A stretch of DNA of 10,002 bases from a bacterium F11 (GTDB lineage: Bacteria; Elusimicrobiota; Elusimicrobia; F11): assembly GCA_002176905.1 (NCBI GenBank), contig MSYE01000192.1, positions 1-10,002 on the forward strand. The letters are read 5' to 3'. Positions 7,501 to 10,002 of the stretch are shown piece after piece. The position numbers were made by a program, and so were the translations under genes. Under the pieces are notes generated by a model. That model was not told where the DNA came from. It did not search any database and saw nothing but the letters and a program-made list of their open reading frames with translations. Each line of letters opens with the position of its first letter. Within the stretch, counting starts at the first letter, position 1.

Positions 7501-10002
7501 ATCTCTCCACTTTGGGAAGAGGTTTCACCATTTTGAGATGTTCCAACATAAAATCAATTCCGCGTTTATTTTTTGGTTTATCTTCATGGGTACGGTAATA
7601 TTCCGGGAAACGCTTAAGGGTTCTTCCCAATTTTGGGAAATGCATTCGAAAATCTCTTTCTTCGAGCTGACGAAGATGTTTGACGCCTCTTTTCCTTTTT
7701 CTCCGTTTCACTTCTCTAAAGACATGGGTAATAAGTCTTCGGTGGGTGGCGTCACTTAATTTCTCGTAATATGTTTTTCCCTTGTGAAGAGCATCCCAAT
7801 CACGATTGTTGATTCCCAAGGGATTGTCGCGCCTAACACTCCTCTTTGTGTTGATGCGACTCCTCACCCACGTTCCCTGAGGATAATCAATTCTGGGATC
7901 AAAGAACCGATGAAGGAAGGGTATGAGTCCAAATATATCAGCCAATCGCAAAATATCGGAATCAGGGCGGAGCAAGAATGACAATCCCAACAAATTCATG
8001 TGAGCATGGTGAACCATCAAACATATGTAAGCCCATATAAACAATGCTGAGATATCCAGAAGATGAGGGGCAAAAGGAAGCGTTGGATGGATGTAGATAG
8101 CATAAAGGATAAGGAGAGCGGGCATAAGAATAGCTCCCCCAAAGATGATCAGAAAATTTAGAAAACGTCCCCAAATCCTTAACGGCCCTGAATGGGTCCA
8201 CTGGTGAAAATCAATAGATGGGATTTTAACGCCTGGCTCTTTTCCCCAAAACCGAAAACCCCTCGGTATATACCCCAAATCAAAATCTATTACCTCATTC
8301 CGGAGCCCTTCAACTTTTGGATAAAGCCCTGTTACAAAATGTTCAGTGGAACCATAGAAATATCTTGGTGCCATTCTCACCATCCACGCAATGACACTCA
8401 AAGAAACAACAAAAGGAGAAAGAAAAAAGGCCAACGGCAAGACAACAAGGACAGTTAAGAGAAGATGTCCCAGCTCATGAAATAAAGTAATTCCTATCCA
8501 ATCCCAAAACCAACCGGTGACAGAGGAAGAGACTTTGGAATCCTCTCTCATCTCCATTAATGCTGTTTGAGCCAATGCCCCTATGGATTGTGCTTTTAAA
8601 ATCGATTTTTTTAACTCACTCCATGTTTGGTATACATCGGATTCAACCCTCACCGATCCTGCTACCATCATTTCCTCCAACTTTTTCATCTTGTCCAATT
8701 GCGATTCCAATTCCGAAATCCAATGCTGAAGCAAGCGAATGGTATTTCCCATCAAAACTTCCGTTGGCCTTCTTTTGGGTTGGATTCTCAATTTGCCGAT
8801 GTCTCTTGAAAGATCATAAACATGGACTCCCCATTCCATCTTCATTTGCTCGACAAACAGAAACATTTTGGGTCTCACCCGAACCAAATCCTCGAGTTCA
8901 TTTAAATTGCGTAAGATCTCCCCATCAAATTTAAGGATTTCGTCAAACAGGTTTTCGTAAAATCCCAAATCACTTTTTTCTGGTAACATTTGACTCTTAT
9001 CGGCTGTTCTTAAGGCTTCAATTTCCATCAACTTATGATAAACATATATGGTAGACGCAACACTGATGGCAGAAGGTTCGGTTTCCGGTGGATCCTTTTT
9101 GATATAAGGAGGGAGCTTACCGGTTGCATCAGGTGACACATTCCGGATATTTTCCACCAAATCCAAGCGAGCCTTACTTGCGGGAGTTATCCCAGCCCTC
9201 ACAGACGCCAGCAAAGTGAGAGGATACAACCAAACCAAGGCAGCACCGTTAACATCATCTGAAGAGTCATAAAATGGAAAGGGAAATTTGCTCTCTGTAG
9301 ACAAACCACGAACCGCACCCGGCACAACCAGATCTGAATTGACGCGATTCATTAATATACGTGCCTTTCTTCCTTCTATCAGCCCAAAAATGACCGGAAA
9401 TATTTGATTTGGCCGCAACGATGCATCGGGACGGGCGTGGCTGGGCAATTCCAATCTACCGGTCCAAAAACCATCATAAAGATAACCCAATCTCTCATTC
9501 CAGAAAAGATGATGAAAATTGCTCTTAAGTTTTCTGGCCCATTCCCGCGTCCGCTGAATTCGTTCGTTGTCCCCAGACCCAACTCTTTCGGTCATTTCCA
9601 CCACTTTAATAAGGGCGTTATACCAGAGGGCTTGTATATCGACTGGATATCCTTCTCGTGGATAATCGCGCGAACTTAAATAGGTTGACTGACCAGGAAC
9701 CCATAAGCATCCTGTTATGGGATCCCGATGGGGCACTTTCCCTACATCCCAACTTGGAAAGTTCCCTTCTCCAATATGCAAAATGATTTCCCACAAAATA
9801 TCCAACCTTGATTTATTTCTTGTTCCGATTCCTTTGATGGGTGTGGTGAGTATTTTTGTGCTTCTCTTTGAAATAGCTTCTTGATACGCTTCTTCGAAGA
9901 GCCAAAGAACATTTGCCAGTTCTTTTTTTTGTGCATCCAACCGAAAATTGGGTTCTTTGAGCCTATGCGCCCAATACTGAAATGCGCGTTCCATCCTATT
10001 GT
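4448..10002 (-). CDS. Giant fusion protein: debranching-enzyme-like glucosidase domain, M50-like membrane protease domain, helical repeats (5' partial, 3' probably truncated)
   Basis: The frame is open from the right edge to the TAA at 4448-4450. The first ATG in view (9992-9994) has in-frame sense codons before it and sits within a domain, so the true start is probably outside the window. Residues counted from that ATG: 1-270 match the C-terminal glucosidase barrel of glycogen debranching enzymes (REGYPVDIQALWYNAL at 113-128, RPNQIFPV at 194-201, VVPGAVRGLS at 223-232); 330-490 are a charged helical linker; 496-700 carry three hydrophobic segments with HELGH (506-510) and PDSD (677-680), as in M50 site-2 proteases; 715-1084 are helix-rich repeats; 1085-1418, 1419-1750 and 1751-1827 are tandem units. 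The final 21 residues (1828-1848) are antisense to the other gene and match no repeat unit. The fusion joins carbohydrate and proteolysis modules in one polypeptide. Its biological role is not recognised. Confidence 0.8.
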   Translation of the reverse strand, partial: NRMERAFQYWAHRLKEPNFRLDAQKKELANVLWLFEEAYQEAISKRSTKILTTPIKGIGTRNKSRLDILWEIILHIGEGNFPSWDVGKVPHRDPITGCLWVPGQSTYLSSRDYPREGYPVDIQALWYNALIKVVEMTERVGSGDNERIQRTREWARKLKSNFHHLFWNERLGYLYDGFWTGRLELPSHARPDASLRPNQIFPVIFGLIEGRKARILMNRVNSDLVVPGAVRGLSTESKFPFPFYDSSDDVNGAALVWLYPLTLLASVRAGITPASKARLDLVENIRNVSPDATGKLPPYIKKDPPETEPSAISVASTIYVYHKLMEIEALRTADKSQMLPEKSDLGFYENLFDEILKFDGEILRNLNELEDLVRVRPKMFLFVEQMKMEWGVHVYDLSRDIGKLRIQPKRRPTEVLMGNTIRLLQHWISELESQLDKMKKLEEMMVAGSVRVESDVYQTWSELKKSILKAQSIGALAQTALMEMREDSKVSSSVTGWFWDWIGITLFHELGHLLLTVLVVLPLAFFLSPFVVSLSVIAWMVRMAPRYFYGSTEHFVTGLYPKVEGLRNEVIDFDLGYIPRGFRFWGKEPGVKIPSIDFHQWTHSGPLRIWGRFLNFLIIFGGAILMPALLILYAIYIHPTLPFAPHLLDISALFIWAYICLMVHHAHMNLLGLSFLLRPDSDILRLADIFGLIPFLHRFFDPRIDYPQGTWVRSRINTKRSVRRDNPLGINNRDWDALHKGKTYYEKLSDATHRRLITHVFREVKRRKRKRGVKHLRQLEERDFRMHFPKLGRTLKRFPEYYRTHEDKPKNKRGIDFMLEHLKMVKPLPKVERLRTIAQLRDHIEKGGFPRHAGGLLIPWGRIHWTLHRKLLEALAAQENKKTIKQFNRLSEEKKKKAIKDLSYRHFKKPLESLGMPILPMCRYYLQRKNEGKIAKTARWIMLETTRVLPRNLPSFRELQSSSDLKLLLDNDVLTPFENKHYQTDQNQVPWGLIDDFNPSFIKQILLEHTASVVLKATTHRRVLNRVSQVRREHIASLGRNENRNHELPGLGRNLAHFFQYLTRRTPEGYSTIGYHLELFGFSEEDRLTEQAYTLSSAIALKNNGTLTQDHWKKLPLSAQREAANHVREEWSRRTNGHYTIDELPKNAFFKVGIPGLLNNLSGFLERYRKTYDSFPRKLGFVTTSQTLNSCLATISQGFDVADIRGVRRLSRSLVKYLENLPHDFSSEKMGEIRTELDKALYLADQRFRETQIKDIEKWKKALEAYWAILDTANWMPEALHKAHGALTRDELGQLEGLNRIDSLDYLVNMVNFRSGDVDAGSSDVVLGLIVKIESFDGERAQNSWQELFHLGESDPERFFDTLTILVRSRDSETRAIVHQFCASPSWELMRDNLEGTAKVRIQQFQEALQIEVAGLKAGDRLTEQAYTLASAIALKKKRSLRYDLWKKLPLSAQREALNTLRDEWSKRNKKYYLLDDLPQTAFLKVGIPRLVDTLAGLLNRYQNKNRELPRKLGFVTDHETLNRCLVSIARGFETAGDQEVRQISEPIIQYLKTLPRDLSAKKMAEIRSELDLALYMADRFYRMTNHASVKVWMEALEAYWATLDTANWMPEALEEARATLKTAERARLKKFPKNGELGYLVHMINFRANDTDAGNIDVILGLIGRILTYNGREDNAWQDLFELGESDPDRFFDTLTTLVRSGDPKIRNMVHYFCTSPSWRLMRNSFNGKTHPRVSQFQAAFDVEEINREFHRITEQAYTLKKAIDLKIKGRLDYELWEKMPLSAQRAAAHRVSQVWSQKKNRPIPIDNLPHAAFRTIGIPGLVKNLSGCIKRKDLFQWKEQQNHRNRFA
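4514..4519. other. Breakpoint joining two gene fragments tail to tail
   Basis: To the left, sequence matches the plus-strand copy 1 up to the CAG Gln codon at 4516-4518. To the right, its complement matches minus-strand repeat units up to the Gly codon at 4514-4516. Copy 1 reads CTCAG here and units A and B read CCAG on the plus strand, so the two parents share about three bases, CAG. Both genes lose their remaining expected sequence at this point. Confidence 0.65.
4745..5740 (-). repeat. Tandem protein repeat unit B (332 aa)
   Basis: Residues 1419-1750 repeat unit A in the same order: RLTEQAYTLASAIALK, LPLSAQREAL, VGIPRLVDTLAGLLNRY, PRKLGFV, VWMEALEAYWATLDTANWMP, FFDTLTTLVRSGD and YFCTSPSW. 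The length differs by two residues. Tandem units of this kind usually grow by unequal recombination. Confidence 0.8.
5741..6742 (-). repeat. Tandem protein repeat unit A (334 aa)
   Basis: Residues 1085-1418 start at RLTEQAYTLSSAIALK and recur 334 residues later. Inside the unit: a helical segment with LPLSAQRE, the turn VGIPGLLNNLSGFLERY with PRKLGF, and the WMP module (KWKKALEAYWAILDTANWMP, about 1256-1275). In one block (about 5158-5219 against 6160-6221) I count about 56 of 62 identical bases at an offset of 1002 bp, so the DNA repeat is recognisable. Confidence 0.8.
6743..7852 (-). other. Helix-rich repeat array with PWG hinges (minus-strand protein)
   Basis: Residues about 715-1084 follow the membrane domain. 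Three diverged helical units can be seen: THRRLITHVFREV...FRMHFPKLGRTLKRFPEYY...IDFMLEHLKM; LHRKLLEALAAQ...FKKPLESLGMPILPMCRYY...; and THRRVLNRVSQV...ELPGLGRNLAHFFQYL...GYHLELFGF. Between them lie two hinges like those of the plus-strand protein: TIAQLRDHIEKGGF...LLIPWG (834-859) and a second ending in QVPWG (986-990). A very basic run (KRRKRKRGVKH, about 763-773) is compatible with nucleic-acid or acidic-surface contact; this is inference. Confidence 0.45.
7895..8509 (-). other. Domain: M50/site-2-protease-like membrane domain (HELGH ... PDSD)
   Basis: HELGH is encoded at 8465-8479 (residues 506-510) at the start of a long hydrophobic segment (about 501-540). A soluble loop follows, with G-Y-I-P-R and G-K-E-P-G-V, then hydrophobic segments at about 610-636 and 645-675. 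N667 and P677-D678-S679-D680 close the domain (D680 at 7955-7957). In M50 proteases the two His of HExxH and an Asp in a later N..P..LDG motif bind zinc; D680 is the natural third ligand here. The usual Gly after that Asp is Ile, so the motif is degenerate. The same loop motifs (Y-L-P-R, G-N-K-P-G-V) occur in the plus-strand protein, which supports a real shared domain. Activity is not provable from sequence. Confidence 0.6.
8525..9007 (-). other. Charged helical linker between glucosidase-like and protease-like domains
   Basis: Residues about 330-490 of the minus-strand protein are rich in Glu, Lys, Leu and Met. They include a likely amphipathic or coiled-coil stretch (ISELESQLDKMKKLEEMMV, residues 426-444). 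No recognised domain. The segment ends just before the first membrane helix carrying HELGH, so it may act as a spacer. The coiled-coil call is by eye. Confidence 0.45.
9185..10002 (-). other. Domain: amylo-alpha-1,6-glucosidase-like (GDE C-terminal type) barrel, partial
   Basis: Residues 1-270 of the minus-strand protein carry the hallmark series of the glycogen-debranching glucosidase domain (GDE_C, six-hairpin glycosidase fold, GH133-like): R-x-G-x-P-V-x-I-x-ALWYNAL at 9611-9658, then RPNQIFPV at 9392-9415, then an L-x-x-P-x-x-x-RGLS segment. Family members remove alpha-1,6-linked glucose at glycogen branch points. Family members usually show TWMD shortly before the G-x-PV-x-I motif; here the corresponding stretch reads TYLSS, so the aspartate appears to be absent and the domain may be inactive or have altered specificity. 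The N-terminal part of the barrel lies beyond the window. Another six-hairpin glycosidase family is possible but fits less well. Confidence 0.7.

Noticed and set aside
8192..8934. Overlapping plus-strand frames opposite the protease-like and linker regions
   Set aside because: They lie antisense to conserved membrane-domain and linker codons, lack recognisable domains, and are shadows.
9992..9994. ATG at 9994 as the true start of the minus-strand gene
   Set aside because: In-frame sense codons run to the window edge, and the glucosidase-like domain is incomplete at its N-terminus, so the start is likely outside.

Overview
The window is almost entirely coding and holds parts of two very large, paralogous genes that converge. 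A plus-strand gene is already open at base 1 and stops at 4528-4530. A minus-strand gene is still open at base 10002 and stops at 4448-4450. Their 3' ends overlap by 83 bp. I see no RNA genes, transposase, CRISPR array or intergenic region. Both true starts lie outside the window, so no promoter or deciding ribosome binding site is visible.

Plus-strand protein (at least 1509 aa here): the window opens inside a multi-membrane-segment domain resembling a site-2 protease (peptidase M50-like). It is followed by a long helix-rich soluble region of repeated units, then a 'WMP' helical module (about 1954-2685), then a second and complete protease-like domain (HELDH at 2785-2799, P-x-S-D-G at about 3391-3402). 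The helix-rich region then starts again and is cut off. The layout is a tandem intragenic duplication with a period of 3039 bp (1013 aa), and the second copy ends early.

Minus-strand protein (at least 1850 aa here; residues are numbered from the ATG at 9994, which is probably not the start): a domain matching the C-terminal (alpha/alpha)6 barrel of glycogen-debranching amylo-alpha-1,6-glucosidase (residues about 1-270), a charged helical linker (330-490), an M50-like membrane domain with HELGH (506-510) and PDSD (677-680), a helix-rich repeat region (715-1084), and then 2.3 tandem copies of a 332-334 aa unit. That unit contains the same WMP module as the plus-strand protein. The two genes are therefore relatives with the same plan: membrane metalloprotease-like core, then a long array of helical repeats.

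Organism: very long genes, large intragenic repeats, protease cores embedded in giant proteins, moderate GC and dense coding would fit an uncultivated lineage such as Omnitrophota, which is known for giant genes. This is inference from style, not from a marker gene.

The most consequential observation is at 4514-4519. Homology to the plus-strand gene ends and homology to the minus-strand gene begins within a few bases, sharing only CAG. Both proteins are cut at the same point, and each short tail is antisense to the other gene. This is either a real inversion/deletion breakpoint or a chimeric join. An inverted join with microhomology is typical of multiple-displacement amplification artefacts. 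The two C-termini should not be taken as native until this is resolved.
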